From Ananas comosus (lineage: Eukaryota > Streptophyta > Magnoliopsida > Poales > Bromeliaceae), in contig NC_033636.1 of the NCBI RefSeq assembly GCF_001540865.1, positions 10,689,091 through 10,753,090 on the forward strand: 64,000 bases of DNA, given 5' to 3'. Numbering within the stretch: the stretch's first letter is position 1; each line of letters begins with the position of its first letter. The position numbers were made by a program, and so were the translations under genes. The notes under the pieces are model-generated. The model saw only the letters and a list, made by a program, of their open reading frames with translations. It ran no database searches and was not told the DNA's origin. Shown here one piece after another: positions 49,909 to 63,400 of the stretch.

Positions 49909-50264
49909 GTAGATAGTACGGAATAAGGCACGTTTCTTTCTCTTTTTTTTAAAGATGTGTTGGTTTTTTTCTGTTAAGATACAGTGGTTTTTTTTATTTT
50001 TTATTTTTTTATTTTTTGTAGATGGTATGGAAGAAACTTTTTGGATGCGGTTCGTAAATTGTGTGGAATAGGCGGCCCACTTTGACTGCGGAATTTTTTT
50101 TGCCAAAGTCAAAAAAGTAGATTTTAATTCTAATCTATTTAATGGATTCACTTTTCAAAAGTCACTTACATATTTATTTTTATAATCCAAACAACTGAAA
50201 TAACCCCACATCCCTCGCTAAAATACCATTTTTATTATTTCACTTATAGACAACTAAACATGCC
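49675..50264. mobile_element. Tourist-like MITE (590 bp)
   Basis: The ends GGACATGTTTGATTGTTC and, in reverse complement, GGCATGTTTAGTTGTC are imperfect inverted repeats. TTA flanks both sides (49672-49674 and 50265-50267), the target preferred by PIF/Harbinger transposases. Interior repeats of GTGACTTTT and AAAAGTCAC add subterminal symmetry. No coding frame. Confidence 0.75.
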
Positions 50265-50599
50265 TTACTATATCTCAATTTACAATCCAAGCCCGTGTTT
50301 TTTAAAAATTTAGATTTTTTTAAAAAACATTTGAAGCTGTTAAAAACTAAAAAAAATGAAAAAGATATGTCCAGTGACTTAGGTCCACTGCTGATGCATA
50401 GACCGGGTGTAGGAATTATACATTTAAATGGGGCAGAGCGGGGTTCGGTCCACCTACCGCAAGTGATAAGGGAATCTGAGATTCCGTATATGTCTGATGT
50501 CTATTTCTACCAACAACAAATAATTAAATAAAATATATAAATATAATTTTATCGAACCAACTTGACTTACCAGCGGCACTGGAATTTTCTGAATGCTGC

Positions 50600-50965
50600 A
50601 TAAAAAAAAAAAATTTAAATTACCATCCATGTCATTTCCTATTTTTTTATTTTAATATTTTGTGATTTAAAATATATGAATTTAGTTGTTTGTAGTTTCA
50701 TTTTTTTTAATTATTATTTACTAATTTTTTTTATTAAATCGGTGATAAAATTAAAACTAAAAAATATTAAAGTCAATATTCGATAAATTTAGATAGGGTA
50801 TCTGAAGTTTTTTGTATATTATTAAACGAAATGTTAACAAAGAAGCTAACGAAAAGAGAAAAATGAAACCACAGCCCACAGGATACTAAATTGATACACT
50901 TTAAACCACAGGGTACTAAAGTGCGAAAGTGTAAAACCACGTGGTGGTATTTGAAGTTTATCCTA
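50600..50965. mobile_element. Partial copy of the inverted-repeat element of 31.6-32.5 kb
   Basis: The segment shares ATTAAATCGGTGATAAAATTAA, GATACACTTTAAACCACAGG and GTACTAAAGTG with the element at 31580-32523 and lacks the nested insertion. Its left arm is diverged, so the boundary there is approximate. Confidence 0.6.
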
Positions 50966-51417
50966 AAAAAAAGCACATTGTATTTATATGGGCCGAAACT
51001 TGTGCTATAACCGGTCGAGTGGATGGCGGCCCAATTAGCCCACATTATACATTTAGGTAGTCTATACAAATAGGAATATTAGTTGGTTCAAAAGGCCCAA
51101 AGAGTCACAACCAACCCATCTCGCTCGCGCGCGCTGTTGGGGGGCCTTCGTCTCTTCGACTATACTCTTCTCCACGCCCGATATCAGATCTCACCGTTGA
51201 ACCCGACCACCACCACCACCACCACCCCCTCCTCTTCCTCCTCCTCCTCCTCCTCCGCGCCCGATATGAAATCGCATCGGTGTTTATATCCCCAATGAGG
51301 ATGCAAATAGTAGCGGAAGAAGAAGAAGAATAGAGAGGAAGCAGTGGCGATCCCCAGATCCCGCCACTCATCCGATCTCCTCCCCCTCCGGATAAGCGAG
51401 CTCGGATATCCCCATTA

Positions 51418-54400
51418 ATGGCGTCGTCGTCTTCGTCCCGGATCTTCGAGTACTTTGTTGTGTGTGGGCTCGGCCCCGAGATCCGATCGCTAGATGGGAG
51501 TAAGGGGTACCAGGGGACGGAGGTTATGTACATGCCCTCGTTTCTCGACCAGTTCCCCCCCTCCAACCATTCTCTCTACCCTCCGCCACCCCCTCAGCTT
51601 CCTACTGTAAGCATTTCCGATCTCTTCCTCTCATTTAAATCTCGATTTGAAACTCGTTGTGCTGACTTTGTTGTTGGGATCTCTATTTTGAACGATACGT
51701 GATGTCAAAAATCTGATTTGAATTCTCATATTTAGCTAATTAAGCTCTATGAAGGCATAGTTGGAATCAGTTACTTGAAGCTGCTACAATAGTAGCAGCT
51801 AGAGATCTTAATTATTGCTTACTTGGCTCGGCATTCGGAACGACTTCTCTGCTCTAGAAATCGAGTAGAATGCTGCTTAATGCTCTTTTGAATCCCTTGT
51901 TACAGTGCAAATGGTTATCTGGGGTGCATGTAATCACATATAGTCAAACTAAATGCAGCAAGTTAGTTTACAATTCAAAGGGAGTTAGTTTAAATCTAAA
52001 ATTGTTGACGGGATTGAAAGGTGTGGTGGAAGCCACTTGTCCTAAAGCACTTTTCTGTTAGGTTGTTCTGATACATAGGCTTAATGAGAATTACGTCTTA
52101 AGATTTCAAATGGGGTTTTACTGATTTCTACTATCTTTGGAATTCATTGGTCTTGTTTTAACTGACATTTTTCCATTATTTCAGTGTGTTTTGCCAGCAG
52201 GAGTTGAAATCTATTCTTCAGGAGTGGACAGTAATGATGTTTCAACATATCCACGCAGTTATCCAATAGTACTAACAGGTACTTGGTGCAGCGTGAATTT
52301 AATTTAGCGGACTTTTCTACACTATCACTTTTCAAAAATAGCTTCTTACTTCGTTTCTTGATATCTGAAAAGAATTAGGGCCTGCTTGGATGTTGACACA
52401 AGTTGTCCGGTGATAAATTGTGTAGTATGGGGATTTCCTTTTTGTGATTGTATCGTTGGAGTTTGATTTTAGTCCATTGCAAGGTCCAAGCAGTCATAAT
52501 CAAGGATTTAAGTGCCGTGGCATGGGGTTGTGCTGGAAACTTGTCGGCACGGTACGTCACGGTGCATGCCGAGCCGTGCCGGTGCGTGCCGGTCACAAAA
52601 AATTGATGTGTTCCGTCGCATAATAACATGAAATATTTATGTTCTTTAGCAATAAAATATTCTAAATATTTATTATGTATTTTTATCAAATCTTTTGAAC
52701 TTTATTGAGAAAATTACTTATTAATTTAAAGAATAGAGGGTTTTGAGCTATGCCATCGGCACGGGGGCTGTACTGTGCCGATATCTTGTTGGCACGATAC
52801 GATACGGTAGTACAGCCCGTGCTGATGGGCACTTAAATTCTTGGCCATGATCTTCAAGGGTCATGCATTCGAGCTGCAAGTGATTTATTATATTCCGAGA
52901 AATATGACAATATACAGTATGTGGTTAGGGGTCTTAACATGTTTTCATGCTCATCCACCACATGCCCTCTTAAGTAGGCAAATGAGATATGCCGAATAAA
53001 ATGTGCAGGATCCAAAAAGGATCTTAATGTTCTCGAGTATCCATAAAGTTATGGTTCTTGTGTAGGTATTTCTAGCGAAGCCACTTTATGTTTTAGGTTG
53101 ACTGTTTACACAGCTGCACTTGCAGTCATTTTAACAGTAATGCTGAACGCATCAGCCCTCTAAATGCACACTTATCCACATACAAGCTGCTGGATCAGCA
53201 TGGATCCATGTGGACTGCTGGATTCAGTGGTTTCCCCACTCAATTTTTGGTGCAGCTTGCAGTCGCTTACAGAAGACCTTATCCACTCCCTATTTTATGC
53301 CAGTATGTTGCTGAGTGTTTCATGAGTTTTGTTAATTATAGCAATAACTAGCTTAGCTGAGTGCCTTCCGGTCTACTAGCATGTTTCTAAATCATTTTTT
53401 AATGTTTATATCTCTATCTTTCTCCTGACACATTAGCTAATAAATTGAATGCAGAGGGAGATGGTTCAAAAATCTATGTCAGCTGCATTGCATTTCGGGA
53501 TCCAATTTGTGAAGATATTATTGAAGCATATCAAATTCCAGCAAATTCTTTTGCTGATAAATGTATTTGTCTTGTATCACATTCACCCAGTTTTCGAGTC
53601 CTTCGTGACGCGCTAGAGGAATTGTTTGTCCTTTGTTTTTCCCCTTCTGGCTGTAGGTAATGTTCACGTATAATTCTTCTTTTTGATCATTGGACTCATG
53701 CATTCTCCGCTTGGCTTTCGCTAGTTATTATGTTGTGTATTTTACATTTTTTGACCTATATATTTTGTTAAAACACAATACTAGAGTACAAACAAGATGT
53801 AATCTCTCTGATTTTCTGTTTGTGCATTTCAGAAACACTTATTTTTGTTTTCATTAATTCCTGCTTTCAAGTTCATGAGTTTCTTCAAGGGAATTCTTTA
53901 ATTCCTGCTTTCGAGTTGATCGTGAGTTTCTTCAATGGAATTCTTTAAATTCTTTTTTAATTCTTTGGTGACAATTTTGTGTGAGATGGTATTTGTAAGT
54001 ATGGATTGCCTAATGATATCCAAAATGCTTCTGACAGTTGTCATGTTCCATTGTGCTTTATGCCATTTTCTCTATATTAAAAATAATTTCAAGTATAGAT
54101 ATTAAATCCTTTTTTTGCTTCTCTTCGTGATCTAACTTTTCGCCTGTCAAGAATTTCAGCAAGCCTATGTGGGATATAATTGCTTATCTAGTGTCCAACG
54201 TTCCCTTACCGACACCTGGCAAGGACCGTGTCTTGTTTGCTATTGAGAACTGCCTTCTTTCTGTTGAGGCTCCACCAAAAGAAAGCCTTCCTCATGCAGA
54301 TGTAAAAGTTCATCTTCTCTATATATCTGAGATTTGGACTTGAGCAATTTTGTTCTTTTATTTCATGAATGGTTAATAGCATCTACGGTGGAATAACATT

Positions 54401-57400
54401 TGCTATTTGTTTAACGGTGGAACAGATCTCGTTTCAGCCGTTGGTCCAGTGCCTGGATGTCGATAATTTGATTCAGCTTTTCACTGCTGTGTTGCTTGAA
54501 AGAAGGATATTGCTCCGATCAAACAAGTTTGTTAGACCTTCCTTTGCATTTCTACTGACTGAAATTATTATTATCCCTGTTTTTGTCCTTTTTCTGGCTA
54601 TCCCTTTTTGTCTATGCATGTAGGCAATCTGGTATTGCATGAGTAATGAAGTACCAGAGAACTTTTTGGGAGGAGGAATAATATTAGATCGAAAATTTTG
54701 CTTCGCTGATTTTTTTAAAAATTTAATTATTAATTTTGAAATTCTAGTTTGTGGATTTACCTGCATATATCTTGGATTTTCTTATGAATATGCTTTCTAT
54801 TTTATTTCTCTCTGTAACATTGATAAAATAGTCATGCTACAGCATGTGAAGAGTATGAGTAGTTATAGTGTTTTGTTTTTTTCCGTTTTCCTAGGCCGTT
54901 ACGTTTACATCTCTATGCCCCATCTATTATGAATGAATATGGCACTATATATTTGTACTCAAGCTTGATGCTGATTCTTCTTCTTCCTCTTGTAGGTATA
55001 CATTATTAACTCTAGTGTCAGAGGCTATCTGCCACTTAATATATCCTTTCAGGTGGCAGGTATGATCTCACATGCTTCTTTGGTTTCAATTTATGAAGTT
55101 GGTGCCGGTAGTTGTCCTTTCTAATTTAGTCTTAGTACCTTCTGGCAACTTTTTACTTTTTGGACCTACTGAGAGGTGCAATTGTATGTTAATCTATTAA
55201 GAAAAAGAATCATGTAGAAACCTACTTCTTCACTTATGCATGCATGGGTTGAGTTTCGCACTTTTTATGGAACTGAAATTGCATTTCCCTGTTATCCTGT
55301 AATTGAAACTTATTTATCATCAAGCAACTTTAGTCAGTTTTAATTTTCTATCTTGACGACTCTAAACTATATTATTTATTCTGATATAGCATGTCTATAT
55401 TCCACTAATATTTTTTAGTGGGGTAGACTACATTGATGCCCCAACACCATATATGATGGGACTTCATTCGGGTGTTGACACATCTGGCCTAACAATGGAT
55501 GGTGTAAGTTTAAGAATGCTTTTCCTTGCAAGTTAATCATAAGGTTTTGGTTTGATCCTTTAATGTCTAATATGCTTCTGAATCTTTAAATGTAGGTTGT
55601 TGTGGTGGATCTTGAATATAACCGCATAACAACTACAGAAGAAATCCCTCCCATACCTGAACCCGAGCTAAGTTCCTTGCGTGGTGAGATACTGAAACTG
55701 CTGCACCCGAATGTCATGGGGATTGACTACATGAAGATCAATCTTGGCAGTATGTCCGATCAACTTGTTATGGCTAGTGCCAAACCTTGGGGGGACGAAC
55801 ATGACTTCCATCTAAGGTAATATTATGTTGTTTATGAAACTGTATATGAAGGATATTCATGCTTACTAGTTGATTGCAATAGCAAAAGGTAGAATGTCGT
55901 CTCTTGCTTTCCTGTTCACCCCCTTTTTTGTCCATATTTTATTTGTTTTCCTTAGAGACCAGTATCTAAAGAAATTTCTAGTATGTTGGTGAACTTGAAT
56001 ATATTGTACAAGTCCTTAAACAAGGAGCTAATCAAGATATTTGTTCAGTTGAAGTATTCATGAAGCAATAATGGTACTTCAACTTGTCTGAATGGCACTA
56101 TTTACTGTCCTGAGTACTCTGACTAAATCGTTGACAGTATCCACATGCCAATCTTGACATCATTTTTCTAATTTTCCTCTGTTTTTCATTCCTTATTTCC
56201 AGGTTAATTGTTTTTTTTTTGAATGGGTAGATGACTCTTTCTTTTTCTTTGTTCTGCAGGTTGATATTCTTGAGATTCTTTGCACAACTTCTGAGTGGTT
56301 ATCGTAATTTTATTGTAAGTCGTCTGAAAGTTAGTTTACCTATCTCTATGATTGGCAACGTACTCCTGCTATTCGGTAACAAATCATCTCCTGGTAGGAC
56401 AATGCAGCGCCTAGCGGCTTCAATTCTCAAGCGTTTCTAAAAAAGCGTTCTCGATCAACCAGTCAGCCTGTCGAGTCCATGATGATGGTATAGTTCTACT
56501 TGGTACATGCTATAACACATTGTTATTGAAATTGCTTTCCTATGATTTTGACTGTTCAAATTCTTGATAATATCTTTCTTTTGACTTGTGTTATTCGCAT
56601 GGTATGTTCCTATTTCCTGACTATAACATAAATTCCTAAGTACCTGTCTAATAATTGTGCTGTTGTGTTTTCCTTTCTAGATAACACAATTTTTGGAGAC
56701 ACAAGGTTTCCTGGATTATCTAGAGAGATGCAGTAATTCAGAAGAAAATAGTAACAACCTTCTTGATAAACTACAAGATGCCACAGGGAGGGGTCAAAAT
56801 CCTCTTACAATCTTTCCTTCTCATCTTTCTGAACCTGAGATAGTAACAATAGCAGAATCTGATGGAGTTGCAGGTCTTCTCAATTAATTTTCTTTTGTAG
56901 TTTTCAATTTTTATTACCATTTTACTCTTTTTAACTAACTTGAAATATTAGTCATTACTGTGCAATGAGCTTTACAAAATTGTAACTGCAAATGCGGGAA
57001 TTCTTTGAAAGCTTTTTAGTTTTTTTTGGCAAGAGTTTTGCCTTTTGTCATGTTTGCTGCGGTACCTCAGGGCCGGGTTCTAAGTATTGTTACAAAAGCT
57101 TCCCATCAAATGTTAGAACAGAAGAGCAGGAAGAAAAGCGTCGGTCAATTTTGGCAGGAGTGAGTGGTGCCCATTCTGCAAAACACATACCTAGGTAGAA
57201 CTAATGTGTTTCTCTTTTCAGACCTATCTTATTCTTCTTGGCACTAAATCTCTTAATTATTTGGATTGTTAGTTCACCATCCGTCGTAGTAAATGGTGAT
57301 TCAAAGGCGGAAAGCTTGAGTCCAAGGGAGAGAGCTGTGAGTCCTGTAACCTTGTTCTATGATGTTCATCTTAAATGCTGTTTATATTGGATGCAAGAAT

Positions 57401-60400
57401 TATTTCTCTTAATGCTGCTGTTTCTGATTTGCAGGCAGAGAGAGAGCGGATGGTCTTGGATATAAAAGTAAAGCTACAGGTTAGCTTCAAAACCTATATT
57501 AGTTTTATTTCTTTTATGTTTTCAATCTTTTATGGTGAATTCATTTGCTTTAGTCTTTATGAAATCTATTTAACATACCATATAGATAAAACTTTTAGTT
57601 CTTTATTGTTGTATGCCCTCCAATTATGTCCTCTATCTGCAGTCTGGACTCTTTGTTATTTGATCATAAAATGAAAACTCAACAAAAATAAAGAAAAATC
57701 TCATTAGGATTTCCTTTTAGAAGTCATTGGACTTGTAGGAGTGCAATTCGAAACCAGTTGTCTTCTATGTAAATTAAACCATCTTGCTAATTGCATTCTT
57801 GTCATCAGGGACTCTGGCTGCGCCTTCTAAGACTTGGAGCAACTGAGGATCCCCTTTCATCATTTGAATATGGCACAATTCTTGGTATGCATGGGATGCT
57901 AATTTAAATAATGCACTTATATCTATCTTCTTGGTTCACTAATGAGATTTGACCTATGATATTCTCTATGTTGTCCATCATACATGTGTTTGTTCATTCA
58001 CAGCCCTTATTGAATCGGATGCAGAAGGGATTGGAGGAAGTGGTTTTGTTGAATGCATAAGGGAGCATATTCACTCGGTACTTCTCATATGGCAATGAAG
58101 TATTTTATTAAATTGTCTATGAGTTCAGTTCTTCACTCTTGCTCTTCTAAACAAGTTCTAGTTCTCAGGGATGGCAATGCAGATTGACTGACGAGCAATT
58201 TATTGCGGTAAAAGAACTGGTAAGTTTCTACTGTCAACACTTTGTGGACGTCAATATTTGAAAATAGCTAAAGCTGTATGCCCACTGTAATAAAGGAAAA
58301 TACATTTATTTGGGTTGATTATCTACAGCTCAAAACAGCAATAAACCGTGCTGCTGCTCGCAATGACATGCTTACCGTCAGAGATGCACTAGAAGTTTCT
58401 GCTGAAATATACAGAAAAGACTCCAACAATGTCCCAGATTATGTACAGCGCCATCTTCTTCCCCTCTCCATATGGGATGAGTTACGGTATGAGATTTTGA
58501 GCGCATGTATCTTTGTAGTTGTCTTTTTGTCTCAACAGTTATGGACTAATATTTTTCCTTTTTCCCTTTTAACTGTTGTAGACTTGTAGGTTACTCTGCA
58601 ATATGATTTTAACTTTCAATGTCGAATTTTATGGACAGAGTTTCATCTGAAACGGTGCCTTTAAAGTTGCAGTCTGTACAGTAAATTATTTGTCTAGTCC
58701 AAATTTTATGCTGGGCTTCTGTGAATTATGACCACTTAAAGCAACAAAATTTTGCCATCTAAGATTCTTGATATTCTTATAACAATGTTGTTTGATAATT
58801 ATATACTATATTAGTATGACCGACGATGACTTTGCAAGAATTCACTACAGGACTTTCGTCTTTCAAGTAATAACCATCGTGCTTGCTTACCTTCAGCATT
58901 TTTTTTATTTCCTTTGGAGGCATTTATCATTTTGGGAAACAAAAGTTTGAGCAAATGACTACCTATACCAATCCCTGTGTAGTGTAATCTTGTTGCATAT
59001 TGATGACTAATGACTAGCCATTGTCTAAGCTAGCCCCATAATGGTGGATAATCTCTGATGATTTTAGTTTTGGCTTCTCTTTCTTAAATATCAATTTGGT
59101 TTAGAAGTTTATTGCTTAGTTCTAGTTTCAAATTAAAAGTTAAGTTTTCCCATTCATTGCTTATGAATTTCTTTATTATTATTATTATTATTTTTTCTTC
59201 TTTTGCAGGTTCTGGGATGGCTACTTCGAGTATTTAATAGAGCGTTCTTCAAACAAGTAGATTCTTAACTCTTTTTTTGTTGTACTTAATATAAATATGG
59301 ACCATCTTCCAGAATTATTTGATGAGCAATGCTAGGTTTACAACCCAAAATGGGTTGTAATCCTACAATACCCTCATCCAAAGGCCAATTTTTCTCCACC
59401 AGTCTTATCAGTTCGTTTTTTTTCTTTGACTGAAAAACAAAAAGTGGTTAGTAAGCCCTAGACACCCTTAGATGAGGGGTTGTAGGGATTACAACCTCTT
59501 TTTGTTTGTAGACTTAGCATTTCTCTTAATTGATTTCTTATACCTGTGTTTATAGAATAGAGCAATAAAATTCATAAATAAAACAGTAATAATAAATTTA
59601 CTAAATGGAGTGGCCAAAATGTGTATTTATAGGAAAATAGATAGTACAATATAGTAACTCGTGGTCAATAAATAAGAGTTGATTTTATTAAAATAATAGC
59701 TTTTTCTGTATTTTTATGACACAACATTTATGACTTTCTAATTCATTTTTCTGTCTGATTTATCATTCCTGTGTCAGGTCGGCCAATTATGTAACCCTTG
59801 TGACTGCTCAACTCATCATAGTCGCAACTCACATGGTAGCTATTTGAATTTTATATCTTCTCCGAGCTATAAAACTGAAATTTCCTGCCCTAACTATTCC
59901 TTTCATTGTATAATGAAGGCTGGATTGGGACTTCCTGATAATGATTCTTGGAATATGATCGAGAAGATTGCAGAAAAAAACAATTTCGGCTACAAGCAGC
60001 TTGTAAGTTTCATTTAGCATCATCATTTTCAAGAACCTATGATCCTAGAAACTGCTATTAAATATATCCTTCTTAACTGTCCCCAGATTAAACTTAGGGC
60101 TCTGCTAACACATTTACAACAACTTCGGATTGGTTATTGGGGAGTGTCCATCGGCAAAGGTCAATCTCTGTCATCCATTAGTATGCCTTCGCCACGCTCA
60201 CATGATGCATCAGATGAAAGCCAACAACCTGCTGAAGCATCTGGACTGGGTCGCAGTTGGGTAGCAAGCATGTTTAGCAGAGACAGAAGTATAAGATCTA
60301 GTTCTTTTAGTCGAGCTAGTAAGTCAAGATTAACTACTTCAGCATTCTCCCTTTACTGCGGCCCCTTTCCTGTTCTTTAACTGCCTGTCCTTCTTCTACT

Positions 60401-63400
60401 TCTGCTTTTAACCAGAGCCACCTCTAGTAACTTGTTTAGCATATAGAAAATTCTGGAGGAGCTTCTACTATGGTCTGTAGCTGAAATGAGATTCAAGCCC
60501 CAAAGGCAAAAGGTCCAATTTGGAGTTTCTGCTTTGTTGTAGAAAGAAGCTGCTTCAGAGATTGTGATATAGTTCTTCTAATAAAACTAGTCAAACGACA
60601 TTTCTTTGAACAGTGCTCCACCCTACCGCTGGGCCAAACAGGGCCCAATATTTTATAATATGATTTATACTAATATGAAAAAGAGATGTTTATTTGTGTT
60701 GCATAACGCATGCTAAATCATCATTTTTTCTTTGGTATCAGATGATGCTACTTCTGGCAAGGGAGATGTTCCTCCTGGTCAAAAGAAAGTTCAGACCAGC
60801 ATTCGCACACTTAGAGGTCATACAGGTGCGATTACTGCTCTTCACTGTGTAACGAGAAGGGAGGTGTGGGATCTCGTTGGTGATCGTGAAGATGCTGGGT
60901 TTTTCATCAGTGGAAGCACAGACTGCTTGGTAGGTCTTGATTTTTGACACAACTACTGTTCATTTCCTATCTGTGCTCATGAGTTTTTTTTTGGGGTTTG
61001 TGTTTATCTCTATAGTGATATGTACGCATGCCAATTCAAAATTGCTTCTTTTTAGCTTCTTAACTTCTGAAGTGCTGTCCTTTTCTCATCAGAGGAAAAG
61101 GAAAGGTGAATGAAACTGATCAGTGCTTATTGTAAATCAAAATGTGTATGTCCAAGATAGCCTTTATTTTTGCTACTATTTCCTTCTTATGCTAATAGTT
61201 CTCTATTTTTGGATGCCAAAAGAGTAATATTTTGTAATTGCAATTAATGAAGATTTTCTTTCAATTTACAGGTTAAAGTTTGGGATCCTAGTATGCGTGG
61301 TTCGGAATTACGTGCAACTCTTAGAGGGCATACTAGGTAATTTATTACTTGTTTGTTTCTTAAGAAGCTTTTGGCATTGCCTTCCTCGTAACTATCATAT
61401 GAATGCTTTATCTTTTGATTACTAGTGTTGTGCGTCTCTCTTGAGGTATTTGATGGAGACTGTCAGTTTAAATCGCATTAAATCCAAACTGTTGTTTCCT
61501 CTGCAGGCCAATTCGGGCAATTAACTCTGATCGTAGCAAAATTGTTTCAGGATCTGATGATCATTCGGTCATTGTTTGGGATAAGCAAACTTTTCGACTT
61601 CTAGAAGAACTGAAGGGCCATGATGCACCGGTCTGAATGTTATTCACTCTATAATTTCTAAAATTCTTTATAACTTAAAAAACTTTTGATTACTGTATGT
61701 TTTTTTTCATGTGCAAGAATCATAGCTGTCTTGCTGACTATTTCTTAATTTATAATGACATTACGAGCTTAATATAAACCTATCCTGCACTTGAGTGAAG
61801 TTTTCAATGTTTATGAAGCATGTATATATAATGGTGTCATACTGAAAAAAATGGTGAGAAGGTCATTGCAATTTGTGGGTTTTGGATGTCCTGATAAGCT
61901 TATAGTTTTTAGAATGCCATAGCTTGGAGAAAACATCACTTAATGTGATGGGTTAAGTCTCCAAATCCTATTTGGGCAGGGTAAACTCCGAGCTATTAAT
62001 TTATTCTGTCACTTCTGGCCTAGAGAATAAATCTTAAGGAAACACTTGTAAAGTAAATTCATTCTAACCACCTTTGTCATTTTTTGTAATCCTTTTGAAC
62101 TAAAACATAACACAATGAACTACAATGCTTACTGCTGTACTAGTATGAATAGTTTTAGATGATGTCCGAAGAGGATATGGCAGGCCGTTCTTTGGAGTTT
62201 GGATATACATCATGAATTATTGTTCCATTATGTTTCTTTTTCAAACCTCAATTATTTATCACCTATATCATTTTGTTATATTGCACTGTGTAGACTAATT
62301 TGCTTTACAAATATAGTCAGCTTGTAGTTCATCAAGATTTCCACTTTCTGATCGTGCAAAGATACACACTACCTTCTAATTTATGAAGCTTCTTGTGGGA
62401 AGGGAGATTTTATTTTTGGGCTAATATCTACTATACTTCACAAATTTCATATATAGGTTAGTTGTGTCCGGATGCTATCAGGAGAACGAGTTCTTACTGC
62501 TTCCCATGATGGGACAGTGAAAATGTGGGATGTTAGAACTGATACTTGTGTAGCAACTGTTGGCCGCTGCTCAAGTGCAGTTACTTGCATGGAATATGAT
62601 GACTCTTCAGGAATACTAGCTGCTGCTGGAAGAGATGTGTAAGTGACGAAACATCTTAGGCTCTTTTACATATATATTACTGCAAATCATCTATTAACAT
62701 ATATACTCATATTCAATATGAATTGTCATAATCATACATACCCCTCAAAAATGCAGTCTCTGAGAAAATATGTTTTAAGTAAATTAGGGAGTCATTCAGT
62801 TCATGGTGGATGTTGATTTTGTATTAGCAAAAGTTTTTTTTTTTTTTCAAGAGGGGCACTCTTTGTAAGTACATGGATGCATATGTAAGAATTGTGTTTT
62901 TGAAGGGAATATATCAAATTCAGATTTTGCACGACAAATATGTGTATTCTAAATTTCTAATTTGTAAATTTGTCAGGTTATATACATAGTCATCTGAACA
63001 TTTTAATAGTTCGCTCAGTTCTATTCTCCTTCAGATTCTTGTCGTGCTTTTTACAAAAGGATATCTATTCTAATATGTTTCTCGATTTATCAGGGTGGCA
63101 AATGTTTGGGATATCCGTGCTGGCAAACAAATGCTCAAGCTTCAAGGGCATACAAAATGGATCCGGTAAGCTGTTCTAGAGAGAAAAGGCCTTGCATGTT
63201 ATTTTCCTGTTTTGCGTGATGACTACCAAATGCTGACATTGAGTCTTGTTAAGATCTTTGAGGATGGCTGGGGACACAATACTTACCGGAAGTGATGATT
63301 GGACGGCTAGAGTATGGTCTATTTCTCGAGGAACTTCTGATGCTGTTCTAGCATGCCATGCTGGTCCAATCCTCTGTATTGAATATTCTCCTTCAGATAG

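Larger units (their letters stand above)
48500..51417. other. Divergent intergenic region between GLDP and SCD1
   Basis: This contains promoters of both genes. A GA run lies at 48833-48870. The open frame on the minus strand near 48617-49279 is low-complexity (Ser/Leu from CT repeats) and is not taken as a gene. A Tourist-like MITE occupies 49675-50264 and an inverted-repeat element related to 31580-32523 lies at about 50600-50965. The SCD1 leader is probably within about 51170-51417, which is CCT/CTC-rich. Confidence 0.55.

Noticed and set aside
50295..50531. Stretch with GGGGTTCGGTCC as a possible tRNA or SINE B-box
   Set aside because: There is no matching A-box at the right distance, no cloverleaf, no A-tail and no target duplication.
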